Below are positions 33,342-46,402 of a stretch of DNA of 64,000 nucleotides, in pieces. Below the pieces are notes generated by a model. That model saw only the letters and a list, made by a program, of their open reading frames with translations. It made no database searches and was not told where the DNA came from. A program made the position numbers and the translations under genes. Each line of letters begins with the position of its first letter. Position 1 is the stretch's first letter. The stretch covers positions 61,333,628 to 61,397,627 of the forward strand of contig NC_133650.1 in the NCBI RefSeq assembly GCF_009905375.1. The letters are read 5' to 3'. The DNA is from Apium graveolens. Taxonomy: Eukaryota; Streptophyta; Magnoliopsida; Apiales; Apiaceae.

Positions 33342-33860
33342 ATGGCCGACTCTTTTATCCCCGTATCAGCTGATCACTCAGAGCCTTCAGTTGGAGTACC
33401 ATCTTCAGATCCACGTCCTGTTGTTCCACCAGTGTTGGCTATACTACCTCCACCTGTGTTGCAGCCCGTACCATTGCAGGCTATTCCACCTCCAGGCATG
33501 AGGCCACCTATCAGAGGACCCCCACCAGCTGATTCAGATTCCACTGAGCATTCAGTTGTGAGTGCCCCATTCCAGTCTACACTACCCTCAGTTCCTTACT
33601 ACCGGTATGAGGCTCTTCTACTAGAGCGTGATTCCTTGTTGGCCCAGATTCGAGAGCTACAACATATCATTAGGACTATAGATGTTGATTGTGGTGTGAT
33701 GGAGCTTTGAGAGGAGATTCATGTGACATGGAGGGTTCTTGAGGCTAGGCTACATGGAGCTACATTACCTGAAAGAGGCCCTGATGCATTAATGGGCTGG
33801 GCTACTGAGGTGATGGAGGACTTTGAGAGGCTAGCAGGACTAGAGTGTCCTTGGAGTTGA
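33342..33860 (+). pseudogene. Tekay-1 pre-gag extra ORF, proline-rich with a C-terminal coiled coil
   Basis: A reading frame between the primer site and gag. It starts MADSFIPVSADHSEPSVGVP, is rich in proline (PPPVLQPVPLQAIPPPGMRP), and passes into a leucine/charged helix (YEALLLERDSLLAQIRELQH). A TGA at 33708 interrupts it, but the same frame stays open to 33858 (ATEVMEDFERLAGLECPW). I recognise no domain. Translation is unproven; composition, an ATG in good context and a coherent helix argue that it once coded. Confidence 0.5.
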
Positions 33861-34321
33861 GTCAGAGATCCAGAGACAGAGATGCTGAGCAGTATTGTGA
33901 TGGTTATGTAGTATGTATTGTAGTGTGTAGCGTGTATCAGTAGACTTTTGGGTTGTATGTATAGAATAACTATGCTGACTAGTGAGTAGGTTGTTGTACC
34001 CTTTTCCTTTTACTTCCGAAGCATCTTTACGCTTGTACTACCTAAAACTTTTGGATCTATATATATCAGCACCTTTCCTTTTCAGTATTGTCATTTATTT
34101 TATTGCACCTATTTTACTTTACCTTATTTATTGCACCAGTTATACCCCTATAATACCATGTACCCTGTTTTTCATAACTGTTTATATTCTGTAAAGAAGC
34201 ATGCAATTTACTTAGTTATAACTGTTTTCAAAAAGGAGATATTTTTATTTTATAAAACTTTTCTTTTCTATAAAGAATTTGGTTTAAAAGCTAAATAAGT
34301 TGTTTGATTCTTTACAGAAAA
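33861..34321. other. Tekay-1 leader between pre-gag ORF and gag
   Basis: T-rich non-coding sequence. No gene or clear signal is seen. A 70-codon open frame at 33982-34194 is hydrophobic only because of base composition. Confidence 0.4.
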
Positions 34322-37303
34322 ATGCCTCCTAGAAGAAATACCCGCACCAACACCCAGAATGAAGAAACAAACAACAATAATAACAACCAAGTTGATACAA
34401 ACCCGAATGTAAACCCAGGACCTATAGACCCAGCAATAGCCCAGATTCTTCAAATCTTGGCCCAACAAACAGTTCACCTGGCACAACAACAACAAAGACA
34501 GACCAATCCCTAGGTAACTTTCAAAACTTTTCAAGCAATAAACTCACCAGAATTCAAGGGATCCCTAGATCCAATTGAAGCAAATGTTTGGTTAAAGGAA
34601 ATAGAGAAGGCATTTGTATTAGTGAAAGTAAAGGAAGAACAGAAGGTTGAGTTTGCAAGTTACTATCTGAAGAATGAGGCCACCTATTGGTGGGAGATGG
34701 TGAAGACATTGGAAGGTACAGATGTTATTACTTGGGAGAGGTTTATGGAATTGTTTTTAGAAAAATATTTTCCTCAGTTTGTCCAAGATCAGATGGAGTT
34801 GAAGTTTTTATAACTAAAGCAAGAGAACATGTCGGTGACAGATTACGAGAGCAAGTTTGAGGAATTGTCAAGGTATGTGCCGTCGTATGTGGATACTGAC
34901 AGGAAGAAGGCTAAAAGATTCCAGTAAGGTTTGAAACCATGGATCAGAGGGAAGGTAGCCATTTTTGAATTGGATACCTATGCAGGAGTGGTATAGAAGG
35001 CTATGATTGCAGAGACAGAGAGTGAGATGTCCCAGAAGGAAAAGGAAAGCAAGAAAAGGAAATTTGAAGGGAATGAAGGTCAGTCACAATCAGGGAAGTT
35101 TCCAAATTTTAAGAAGGGCAAGTTTCAACCAGGGAGGAATTTCAATTTCAGGAGACAAAATGCAAGCGACGGAAGCCAGGGCAACCGTCCAGTTAATGTG
35201 AATCAGCCAAATCAGTTGAGAGTAACTCTTCCAGATTGTCAAGTATGTGGAAAGAAGCATGGGGGAGTTTGTAATAAGTTGAATGTAGTTTGTTTCAAGT
35301 GCAATCAGAAAGGGCACTATTCAAGGGAGTGCCGAAATTAGCCAGCAAGAGAGCCAGCAAATAAGGATCAGCCTATCCGGAATCCAGCAGTGAAGGTTCC
35401 AGCCATTGGATTTACGTGCTTTAAATGTGGGAAACTAGGACACATAGCCAGGGATTGCAAGACACCAGCCCCAGTCAGTAATGTATTGAGGATTATGGGA
35501 TCTACCCCAACAGTGAATGAGACTCCAAGGGCTAGAGTTTTTGACATGTCTGTGAAGGATGCTATCCAGGATACGGATGTCGTGGCAGGTACACTTAACG
35601 TGAATTCCTTATGTGCCAAAGTGTTAATAGATTTGGGAGCAACTCGATCGTTTGTTTCACAAGATTTTGTTAGTAAGTTAAATTGTCCAGTTGAAAATTT
35701 AAATGAAATAATGACTGTGGAATTAGCAAATCAAGAACGTGTAACTGTTAATCAAGTTTGTGGGAATCGTGAGATTGAGATTTCTGGTAGTAAGTTTTGT
35801 GTAGATTTGATACCATTTAAGTTAGGAGAATTTGATGTTATCTTAGGGATGGATTGGTTATCTAAGCACGATGCCCAGATAGGTTGTCGAAATAAGAAGG
35901 TAATGGTGAAAACGCCAGATGAAAGAATAGTAACGTTCAAGGGCCAGAAACAAGTAAAGAAGTTCTTAACAATGATTCAAGCCAAGAAGTTACTACGAAA
36001 AGGATGCGAGCATTTCGTGGCATATGTGATTGATATGAGTCAGGAGCCAGCGAAACTTGAAGATATTCCAGTAGTGAATGAATTTCCAGACATATTTCCC
36101 GATGAATTACCAGGACTTCCTCCAGATAGAGAAATTGAGTTTGCAATTGACTTAGCACCTGGAACAGAACCGGTATCCAAGGCCCCGTATAGTATGACGC
36201 CTGTTGAGATGAAAGAGCTAGCAAAGCAATTGCAAGAGCTGTTAGAAAAAGGAGTAATCAGACCCAGTGTGTCATCGTGAGGAGCCCCGGTATTATTTGT
36301 CAAAAAGAAAGATGGAAGCATGAGACTGCGCATCGACTATAGGGAGCTCAACAAACTTACAATCAAGAATAAGTATCTGTTACCCAGAATTGACGATCTG
36401 TTTGATCAACTGAAGGGAGCCAAGTACTTCTCCAAGATTGATTTAAGATCGGGATATCATCAACTGAAGATTAATCCAGAAGATATACCGAAGACAGCTT
36501 TCAGAACAAGGTATGGCCATTACGAATTTTTAGTGTTGTCTTTTGGATTGACCAATGCCCCAGCAGCGTTTATGGACCTGATGAACAGAATTTTCAAGGA
36601 ATACTTGGACAAGTTCGTTATTGTGTTTATAGACGATATTTTGATTTATTCAAAGGCAGAAGGGGATCATGCGGAACATTTGAGAACAACTTTGGAGATT
36701 TTAAGGAAAAAGAAGTTATATGCTAAATTCTCGAAGTGTGAGTTTTGGCTACAGGAAGTTCAGTTCTTAGGACACATAGTCAGTAACGAAGGGATCAAAG
36801 TGGACCCAGCAAAGATTGAGGCAATTAAAAATTGGGAAAAACCGAGAACACCCACCGAGGTAAGAAGTTTCTTGGGATTAGCGGGATATTATCGTCGATT
36901 CGTTCAAAATTTTTCAAGGATTGCAATACCATTGACAGAGCTTACACGGAAGAATGAAAAGTTTATATGGAACGACAAGTGCGAAGAAAGTTTTCAGAAA
37001 TTGAGGCAACGATTAATCACAACACCTGTTTTGTCACTTCCAGACGATCAAGGGAATTTCGTAATTTATAGCGATGCTTCTCCCAAAGGACTAGGATCTG
37101 TTTTAATGCAGCACAATAAGGTGATTGTGTATGCGTCAAGGCAATTGAAACCACACGAACAGAAATATCCTACTCATGATTTGGAGCTAGCAGCCATAGT
37201 TTTTGCTTTGAAAAATTTGGAGACATTATCTGTATGGAGAAAAGTGCGAGATTTTCACGGATCACAAAAGCTTAAAGTACATATTTACACAGAAGAAGCT
37301 TAA
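34322..37303 (+). pseudogene. Tekay-1 gag, protease, reverse transcriptase and RNase H start
   Basis: A single frame from ATG 34322 to 37303 with stops at 34511, 34811, 34925, 34994, 35339 and 36278. Order: asparagine-rich N terminus (MPPRRNTRTNTQNEE); gag domain (SPEFKGSLDPIEANVWLKEI, YYLKNEATYWWEMV); two zinc knuckles (CFKCNQKGHYSREC, CFKCGKLGHIARDC); aspartic protease, where the active site reads LIDLGATRSF instead of the usual DxG(S/A) with aspartate plus serine/threonine; RT ([33 protein letters not shown]) with a catalytic [10 protein letters not shown] box; and RNase H ([18 protein letters not shown]). A frame break near 37220 ends the frame. Confidence 0.88.
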
Positions 37304-37328
37304 TATGAGGCAAAGGAGATAGTTAGAA

Positions 37329-38294
37329 TTGATTAAGTATTATGACTGCTCGATTAATTATCATCCCGGTAAAGCGAACGTTGTAGTAGACGCGTTAAGT
37401 CGGAAGGAAAAGTTAAATATGTTATCAGTACCTGAAGAGATATATAAGGAATTTCAGAAACTGGAATTGGAGATTAAAGTTTGCAGGCCTAATGAAGCAA
37501 AAGTGTACATTATGACTTTTCAGCCGGAGTTGCTAGAGAAAATAAAGAAGTGTCAGGAAGATGTAATTGATCAAGATATAAACCGTTTGGTAGGTGAGGA
37601 ATTGTGCACACAAAGGGATGATCACGATATTCTTAGGTTTTCTTCAAGAATTTGGATTCCACTGGTGACGGAGCTGAAGAATGAAATTTTACAGAAAGCT
37701 CATAACTCAAGGTATTCAATCCATCCAGGGAGTACCAAAATGTACAGAGATTTAAAGGAAAATTATTGGTGGCCAGACATGAAGAGAGAAATTGCGGAAT
37801 GGGTTAGCAGATGTTATACATGTCAGAGAAATAAAGCCAAACATCAAAGATCAAGTGGATTGCTACAGCCATTGGAGATTCCAGAGTGGAAGTGGGAACA
37901 TATTGCCATGGATTTCATAGTTGGATTACCAAGGACAAGGGCTAATCATGATGCCATTTGGGTTATAGTGGATAGACTTACCAAGTCAGCTCATTTTCTG
38001 CCTATAAATGAAAGATTTTCGCTCGACAAGTTAGTCCATATGTACCTGAAGGAAATTTTAGTTCGTCATGGAGTTCTTGTGTCTATCGTATCTGATCGAG
38101 ACCCAAGGTTTAATTCAAGATTTTGGAAAAGTTTTCAAGAATGTTTGGGAACGAAATTGAATATGAGTACGGTTTATCACCCCCAGACGGACGACCAAAG
38201 TGAAAGAACGATCCAGACAATCGAGGACATGTTGCGTGTTTGTGCTATTGATTTTAAAGGAAGTTGGGACGAGCATTTACCTCTGGTAGAATAG
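37329..38294 (+). pseudogene. Tekay-1 RNase H end and integrase core
   Basis: Resumes in another frame at [20 protein letters not shown]. The integrase zinc finger follows ([20 protein letters not shown] ... [11 protein letters not shown]), then the core ([57 protein letters not shown]). The frame ends at 38292, where a short deletion removes part of the integrase after LPLVE. Confidence 0.85.
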
Positions 38295-38916
38295 GATTCC
38301 ACCCTATGAAGCCCTTTATGGACGCAAATACAGATCTCCGGTGCATTGGGACGAAGTAGGAGAACGCAAAATACTTGGACCTGAATTGGTGCAGCAGACA
38401 AAGGAAGTCGTTGAAGTAATCCAGAAAAGATTGATAGCAGCACAAGACCGTTAGAGGAAATATGCAGACCAGTCAAGGAAATACATGGAATTCAAAGAAG
38501 GAAGCTTGGTATTACTGAAAGTATCACCGTGGAAGGGATTAACGAGGTTTGGAAAGAAAGGAAAGCTGAGCCCAAGATATGTCGGACCTTTTGAGATTCT
38601 AAAGTGCGTTGGCAAAGTAGCTTACGAATTGGCGTTACCTCCGCACATGGAGCACATTCACAATGTTTTTCACGTATCAATGCTTAAGAAATATAATCCA
38701 GACTCCAGGCATGTAATAGAATATGAGCCAATAGGGCTTCAGACATATTTGTCATATGTAGAGAGTCCGATAGAGATTCTAGAGGAAAGAGAGAAGGTAT
38801 TAAGGAATAAAGTGGTAAAGCTAGTAAGAGTGTTATGGAGAAACCCAAAGGTTGAAGAATCAACCTGGGAGTTAGAAAGTGATATGAGAGAAAAGTACCC
38901 TAATTTATTTTCTTAA
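38295..38916 (+). pseudogene. Tekay-1 integrase C-terminus with chromodomain
   Basis: After a frame change the sequence PPYEALYGRKYRSPVHWDEV leads to a TAG at 38452, then an open frame from 38485: the GPY/F-type module (KLSPRYVGPFEILKCVGKVA) and a C-terminal chromodomain (SPIEILEEREKVLRNKVVKL, LWRNPKVEESTWELESDMRE) ending KYPNLFS. The chromodomain is thought to steer integration to heterochromatin in this lineage. Confidence 0.85.
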
Positions 38917-38940
38917 GAGATTCTGAGGACATAATCCTTT

Positions 38941-38954
38941 TAAGGGCGAAATGA
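38941..38954 (+). promoter_or_regulatory. Tekay-1 polypurine tract (degraded)
   Basis: TAAGGGCGAAATGA directly before the 3' LTR start TGTAATATCC. Purine-rich, with C and T interruptions. Confidence 0.5.
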
Positions 38955-41900
38955 TGTAATATCCGGGATATATCGTGTAATTATTTTTGTTAAAAAATAA
39001 TTATTATATGTGTTCAGTATCTATTATGTGAATTACGTGTTAAGTGTTAAATGTGTTTGGATGTTTAAAAATATTATTAATTGAGTATTTTAATTTTTAT
39101 ATGTCCAAAATAAAATATAGATAATTGTCATATCTTTCTAATTATTTTTATGTTGATTTATGGATTTATAAGGATCATATGAAATTTATAAAATCTTTTT
39201 CCGAGTATTTAAAATCTATTTTATAAAAACGGGAACCAACCGACGTCATCCGTTGTTACGTTTTTGGAACCCGAAACTCTTCCGAGAACTCCTTCCTAAC
39301 CTAATTGTAATATTCCAAGCATATTCCATGTTTCGACTTTTTCGAACCGGCGTACGGTTTGTCCTGCGCGGGTCCCGGCACAACATTTTCGATACAATAT
39401 TCGTTTCGGTAAATAAATAAAACTCGTATTTTCGATAAACGGGAGATTTTTATTAAACTATCCCAATTATCACCTCGTAGTACGTGTAACCAGGCGCTGA
39501 GACCAAGACCGCAGTACAAATTGTACTGATTTGGATAACTGTCCCGAAAACCGATACCGTTTGGATCAGTTTTTATAAATAAACGTACAGTTTTATATCC
39601 GGAATGATCCAACGGGATACTAATTTTTCGTAATTATAAATAGCCTTTTCCCGTATTTTATTTCGTATCAAAATCATTTGCAGACAGTTAATTATATAAT
39701 TTTCCAGAGAAAAACCCTATATTCATATAATCTTCCGAGAATCAAACAGCAAAACGAAGGTGTTATTGATCTCTGTTTTCAAAGCTCGAGTTCTCAATCC
39801 AAAGGTCTTTTGGTGTTCTATCAGATTCTGTGTTCCAAATCACTGCAGAAATAAAGGTTTATTTTCTGAAAATTTATTTATTTTTGAATTATTTTTATTA
39901 AAAATATGAATTTTTGTTCGGATGATTGTTTGTATGATTTGATGATTGCATGTTGTAGAGCTTGTTTTCCTGATGATTTTCATACGTCATACGTCTGATT
40001 TGGAGTTCAATAACATGCTCAAAAGTGGGTTTAATTCTCGAATTTTAAAATCAGGGTTTATAACCCGTATGAATGTTTTCAATTGAAATTTGTGGCTTTT
40101 TGATTTAGGGGTTATTATGTAATATCCGGGGTATATTGTGTAATTATTTTTGCCAATAAATAATTATTATCTGTGTTCAGTATCTATTCTGTGAATTAAT
40201 TGTTAAGTGTTATCTATGTTTGGATATTTAAAAATAATATTAATTGAGTATTTTAATTTTTATATGTCCAAAATAAAATATAGATAATTTTCATATCTTC
40301 CTAATTATTTTTATGTTGATTTATGGATTTATAAGAATCATATGAAATTTATAAAATCTTTTTCCGAGTATTTAAAATCTATTTTATAAAAACGGGAACC
40401 AACCGACGTTATCCGTTGTTACGTTTTTGGAACCCGAAACTCTTCCGAGAACTTCTTCCTAACCTAATTGCAATATTCCGAGCATTTTCCATATTTTGAC
40501 TTTTTCGATCCGGCGTACGGTTTGTCCTGCGCGGGTCCCGGCACAACATTTTCGATACAATATTTGTTACGGTAAATCAATAAAACTCGTATTTTCGATA
40601 AACAAAAACTTTTATTAAACTATCACAATTATCACCTCGTAATACGTGTAACCAGGCGCTGAGACCAAGACCGCAATACAAATTGTACTGATTTGGATAA
40701 TTATCCCGAAAACCGATACCATTTGGATCATTTTTATAAATAAACGTACCGTTTTATATTCGGAATGATCCAAAGGGATACTAATTTTCCGTAATTATAA
40801 ATAGCCTTTTCCCGTATTTTATTTTGTATCAAAATCATTTGCAGATAGTAATTATATAATTTTCCAGAGAAAAACCCTAATTTCATAAACTGTTCTAAGA
40901 ATCAAACAGCAAAACGAAGGCGTTATCGATCTCTGTTTTCAAAGCTTGAGTAACCAAAACGAAGGATTTGAAGAGTACTATCAAATTCTGAGCTTTGTTT
41001 TACTGCAGAAATCAAGGTTATTTTTCTATATTTTTATTTAATTTCGAATTATTTTTATTTAAAATATGAATTTTTGTTCGGATGATTGTTTGTATGATTT
41101 GATGATTGCATGTTGTAGAGCTTATTTTCCTGATGATTTTGATATATTATACGTCTGATTTGGAGTTCAATAACATGTTCAAATTTGAGTTTGATTTTCG
41201 AATTTTAAAATTACGGTTTATAACACGTATGAATGTTCTTAATTGAAATTTGGGGGTTTCTTATTTTGGAATAAATAGATGTTGTGGTATAGTGGGTTGT
41301 GTTCTCTGCGAAATTTGCAATCCAGTCGTACAAGTTTCATGAATCAACAAGGTCTGTAGAGAAGGGAGTTGTGATTTTAAAGTTACGTCGAGTTTGCCGG
41401 AAATCGGCGAACTTTCCGGCCATTTTTCGGCCAACTCAGGGATTGTTAGGAGGAATTGATTGCATGGTTGTGTTCCTGGTGTTGTTTAGTGTTGATCTGG
41501 AGGTGTTGGCGGGGCGAGGACGCCGGGATCATCTTCTCCGGCGAGACAGAACGTTTTCCAGCGGCCCCCTGGAAAATTACAGTTTAGTACCTGTAGTTTT
41601 AAAAACGATACAGTTTGGTCCCCCAGGTTTCCAGAAATTGCCAATTTAGGATTCCTGTTTACAAATTATTTAAAAATCATATTTCCTATTTATTTTTATT
41701 ATAAAAATTCATTTTTAATTTCTGAAAATTCTAAAAAAAATATTATTTTAATTCCAAAAATGATTTTTAATTCAAAAACAAATCTGAATTAATTAGTTAA
41801 TAATTTCAGTTAATTTTTAATTGATTAATTGGTCAATTAATTCCAAAATTAATTGATTAATTGATTTAGTTAATTATTAATTAATTTTAAATAATTATTT

Positions 41901-44900
41901 AATTAGATTTAATTATTTAAAAATGATTTAAAAAAATTCTGAAAAATAGTTTCGAGCTTTAAAATATTATTCTAAATTATTTTCAAGGCTCGATAATTAT
42001 TATAAAATTGTTTTGAAGCCAGAATTGGCCAACCGAACCCTGTTTAATATTCTGAAACTGATCCAACGACCTGTTTTAATTCCGAAAAATATTTTAAAAA
42101 TCATTTTAAATACCTGAGAGCCTATTTATGACCCGAGTCTCCTTTATAAATGATATATCATTGATTATGTGACGTGCTATGTGGTATATGTGACTTGCTG
42201 GTTGACTATCAGTCTGTATATTTGATGTTTACTTATTTATTGCATAACTTTCAATCCGTTAATCAGATTTGGGCGAAACGAAGGGTAGATAGAAGTATGT
42301 GTGGAATAGAATCGTATGAGTTGAATATTGATAGATGCTTATGATATGTGAGTAGAAGAGGCAAGACGTAGGAAAGAGAAACAGGTAGTTGAAGAGTAAG
42401 ACGGTTGGAATTGGAAGCGAGTGCAGTATAATAAGCTAATACCAGACAAGTGTTCTGAACTTTCTCGAGATATTATAGTGATTGATAAACCTGTTCTATA
42501 TTGCAAGTGCTTTGAAGCACTGAACCCTAACCATGATCCCAGTTTTGATCTTGAGCCGTAAACCTGATTCTTTCTAGACCATTGATTGTTGTATACCCAA
42601 ATACGAACCACAAATATACGATACTACTCCACAAATACATACAAACTAAATCCCAAACACTGAATCGAATTACCTACATACTCAAACCATTGTATCTTAT
42701 GCTTTGAAAGACCAAGTCCTTGAAACCCTGAAACGTTGATTCCTTTGTTATCCAATTCTTTCAATACCCAGCATCCAAGCTTTGAAAATGCCATATTGAT
42801 CCTCATAAAAAAATTGAAACCATTTCATTATGACACATCCAATGTTGTTAATAATTCTGTTTATTATTTATTATTGCTTATTCTGTTGTTATGTTAGAAT
42901 TAGATTGTTTTTATAAAATTGTGGACCAGATTCGTGGTCAGACCATATAATGGTCAAGTTAGGCCAATGTGTGCCTTGGATCCAGTAGTTAGAGTAGTGC
43001 TGTGTGCTTTGCTTGGGGTTAGTGCGTGAGTGATCAGCAGCCTAACCTTGGTTTTTAAAATAAAAGTATAATATCCAATTCTAAATCATAATCCATTGTT
43101 CACTTGATGTCATAACCATATTCACCTAATGATCATTATTCTCAGTTTTGTCATTGTGACTTGCTGAGCTAGTTAGCTCATTTGTGCGATATTGTTTATG
43201 TTCTTTTCCAGTTAAGAAGGAACCAGTTGGTAACGAGGATCCCCAGTCCAGCGCGAGAGCTAGGGGTTCAAGTTGAGGAAGTTGAGCTAGTAGGCTTCTT
43301 TTGGGATAATTTAAGTTTGTAAAAGTTTGTAATAATGTTTAATACTCAGTTTTGAGTTTGAATAGATGAGATTTGATTGGTATGTAATATAATAGTGTGT
43401 TTGGCTTGTGTGCATACTTTAACCTGTTGCGGTCCATGGTGGTTGGTAAGTAGGGTCATTGCATATTATTATTATCTTTATTAATGTTATAAACAGGTTA
43501 TAAATAAGGTGTGTGTGGACCCCAAACTTCTGACCCGGGTTTGGAGGGCGCCACATATTAGCTGTTGATTTATAGTGGATTATGTTCCTTATGAAATTTG
43601 CAATCGATTGGTATATAGCTCGTTAACAGAGGATGCTTGAATCGTAGAGAGTTGTCTTTTTAAATTTTTGATGTTTCGCCGGAAACCGGCGATGTTCTTG
43701 GCCAATTTCCGGCCAAGTCTTAGGTTATTAATATGTTTTGATTGCATGAATCGATTCCTGGTTGTCTGTAGATGTGATCTGGAGCTTGTGGTGAGGTGAG
43801 GGTGCCGAAATCGTGTTCTCCGGCCACCCCTGTATTTTCCGGCGACGGGGGTTGTAAAATTGCAGTTTGGTACCTTATCTTTTGGGGAGAAACAGTTAGG
43901 TCCCTGAGGTTTCCAGAACTTGCAAATTTTGGATTCCTGTTTTAAAAATATTTAAAAGTCATATTTCCTATTTATTTTAATTATAAAAATTCAATTTTAA
44001 TTTCTGAAAATTCTAAAATTATTATTTTAATTCCAAAAATTAATTTTAATTTAAAAATAAATCTGAATTAATTAGTTAATTAATTTCAGTTAATTTTTAA
44101 TTGATTAATTGGTCAATTAATTCAAAAATTGATTGATTAATTGATTTAATTAATTATTAATTGATTTTAATTAATTATTTAATTAGATTTAATTACTTAA
44201 AAATGATTTAAAAATTCCAAAAAATAATTTCGAGCTTTAAAATATTATTTTAAATTATTTTTAAGGCTCGATAATTATTATGAAATTGTTTTGAAGCCAG
44301 AATTGGCCAACCGAACCCTATTTATTACTTCGAAATTGATTCAACGATCTATTTTAATTCCGAAAAATATTTTAAAAATCATTTTGAATATCCGAAAACC
44401 TATTTATGACCCGAGACTTCTTTGTAAATGATAAATCATTGATTATGTGACGTGTTATGTGTTATATGTAACTTGTCGGTTAACTGTCGGTCTATATGTT
44501 CGATGTTTACTTGTTTATTGCATAACTTTCAATCCGTTAATCGGATTTGGGTGAAACGAAGGGTAGATAGAATTATGTGCCAAATAGAATCGTATGAGTT
44601 AAATATTGATAGATGCTTATGATATGTGAGCAGAAGAGGCAAGGCGTAGGAAAGGGAAACAGATAGTCAATGAGTAAGGCAGTGGTGATTAAGAGCAAGT
44701 GCAGTGTAGTAAGCTAGTACCAGGCAAGTGTTCTGAACTTTCTCGAGATATTGTAGTAATTGATATTCCTGTTGTATATTGCAAGTGCTTTGAAGCACTG
44801 AACCCTAAACCTTGATTCCAGTTATTGATCTTGAGTCATAAACCTGATTCTTTCTAGACCATTGATTGTTGTATACCTAAATACGAACCTCAAATATACG

Positions 44901-45838
44901 ATACTACTCCACAAATACATACAAACTAAATATTAAACATTGAACCAGATTGCTTACACATTCAAACCATTGTATCTTATGCTTTAAAAGACCAAATCCT
45001 TGGAACCCTGAAATATTGATTCCTTTGTTATCCAATTCTTTCATTACCTAACAGTCAAGCTTTGGAAATGCCATATTGTTCTCTACACAGATTGAAACCA
45101 TTTTCATTATTGAACGTCCAATGTTGTTAATGATCCTGTTTATTGTTTATTACTGCTTATTCTGTTATTCTGGTAGAATTGGATTGTTTTTATAAAATTG
45201 TGGACTAGATTCATGGTCAGACCATATAATGGTCAAGTTAGGCCAATGTGTGCCTTGGATCCAGTAGTTAGAGCAGTGCTGTGTGCTCTGCTCGAGGTTA
45301 GTGCGTGATTGATCAGCAGCCTAACCTTGGTTTTTAAAATGAAAATATAATATCCAATTCTAAATCATAATCCATTGTTCACTTGATATCATAACCATAT
45401 TTCCCTGATGATCATTATTCTCAGTTTTGTCATTGTGACTTGCTGAGCTAGTTAGCTCATTTGTGCGATGTTGTTTATGTTCTTTTCCAGTTAAGAAGGA
45501 ACCGGTTGGTACCGAGGATCCCCAGTCCAGCGCGAGAGCTAGGGGTTCAGGTTGATCGAGCTAGGCTAGTAGGCTTCTTTTGGGATAATTTGAGTTTGTA
45601 AAAGTTTGTAATAATGTTTAATACTCAATTCTGAGTTTGGAATAGTTGAGATTTGAACGTTTGTAATATAAGTAGGTGTGTTTGGCTTGTGTGCATACTT
45701 TAACCTGTTGCGGTCCGTGGTAGCTGGTAAGTAGGGTCACTGCATATTATTATTATCTTTATCATTGTTATAAGCAGGTTATTAATAAGGTGTATGTGTG
45801 GACCCCAAACTTCTGACCCGGGTTTGGAGGGCGCCACA
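38955..45838 (+). repeat. Tekay-1 3' LTR, interrupted by a solo LTR
   Basis: LTR parts are 38955-40117 and 43561-45838, about 3,441 bp when the insert and one copy of its TATTA duplication are set aside, nearly the same length as the 5' LTR. The TATA site TATAAATAG is intact at 39635-39643. The two LTRs differ by scattered point changes only, implying a comparatively recent insertion. Confidence 0.9.
40118..43555 (+). mobile_element. Solo LTR of the Tekay-1 family nested in its relative's 3' LTR
   Basis: TGTAATATCC ... GGCGCCACA, 3,438 bp, with the duplication TATTA at 40113-40117 and 43556-43560. There is no internal region. It aligns end to end with the Tekay-1 LTRs but with clearly more differences than those two show to each other. 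A solo LTR forms by recombination between the two LTRs of one element. The open frame at 41299-41649 is not a gene. Confidence 0.92.
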
Positions 45839-45843
45839 TGCTA

Positions 45844-46402
45844 TGCCTGTTATGTCTCAACAGAATCCTCATGCACATTTTGCAAATATGCCATATATTA
45901 ATAATCCTTATTTTGCTGCATTCAGTATACCTCAAATGCCATACAACATGCCTATATGGAATAATTTGTTTGCACAATCTATGCCTTATCAAATTCAACC
46001 AAATATGCTAAATGATTCTGTGACTAACCTTACACTTCAACCAACTACATCTGAGCCTAAGGTTGACCCAAAGTTACCTAAGTCAAAAGATGCAGGAGGT
46101 ATGAAGTCTAGGAAAAAGACTAACAAGGCTGGACCCAAGGAAACTTGGGTACCAAAATCAACTTGATTTGATTTTATTGTGTGCAGGGAAAAAGAAGGAA
46201 TCTATGGTACTTGGACAGTGGTTGTTCAAGGCACATGACAGGAGATTTCATCCTGCTCACAGAGTTCAAGGAGAGAGCTGGCCCTAGCATAACCTTTGGA
46301 GATGACAGCAAAGGGTTCACTATGAGATATGGCTTGATTTCAAAAGAAAATGTCATCATTGATGAAGTTGCATTAGTTGATGGTTCAAACACAATCTATT
46401 GA
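45844..46402 (+). pseudogene. SIRE-1 gag end and protease (3' of the Tekay-1 insertion)
   Basis: Continues the methionine/asparagine/proline-rich gag end (QQNPHAHFANMPYINNPYFA) to a stop at 46164. Next comes a different frame holding the copia aspartic protease with active site WYLDSGCSRHMTGD (about 46206) to 46402. The sequence before 45844 in this frame is Tekay LTR and is not part of the gene. Confidence 0.8.

Larger units (their letters stand above)
29705..45838 (+). mobile_element. Tekay-1: Ty3/gypsy chromovirus (Tekay/Del type) with 3.4-kb LTRs
   Basis: Inserted in the SIRE-1 gag with the duplication TGCTA (29700-29704 and 45839-45843). Ends are TGTAATATCC ... GGCGCCACA. The 5' LTR is 29705-33143 (3,439 bp). 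The 3' LTR begins at 38955 and ends at 45838, with a solo LTR inserted in it. The internal region (33144-38954) has a tRNA-Met primer site, a proline-rich pre-gag ORF, and gag-pol ending in a chromodomain. Very long LTRs and a C-terminal chromodomain are typical of Tekay/Del. At least six in-frame stops and two frame breaks make it inactive. Confidence 0.9.

Noticed and set aside
41299..41649. 116-codon frame inside the solo LTR
   Set aside because: Disrupted in the sister LTRs and without any motif.
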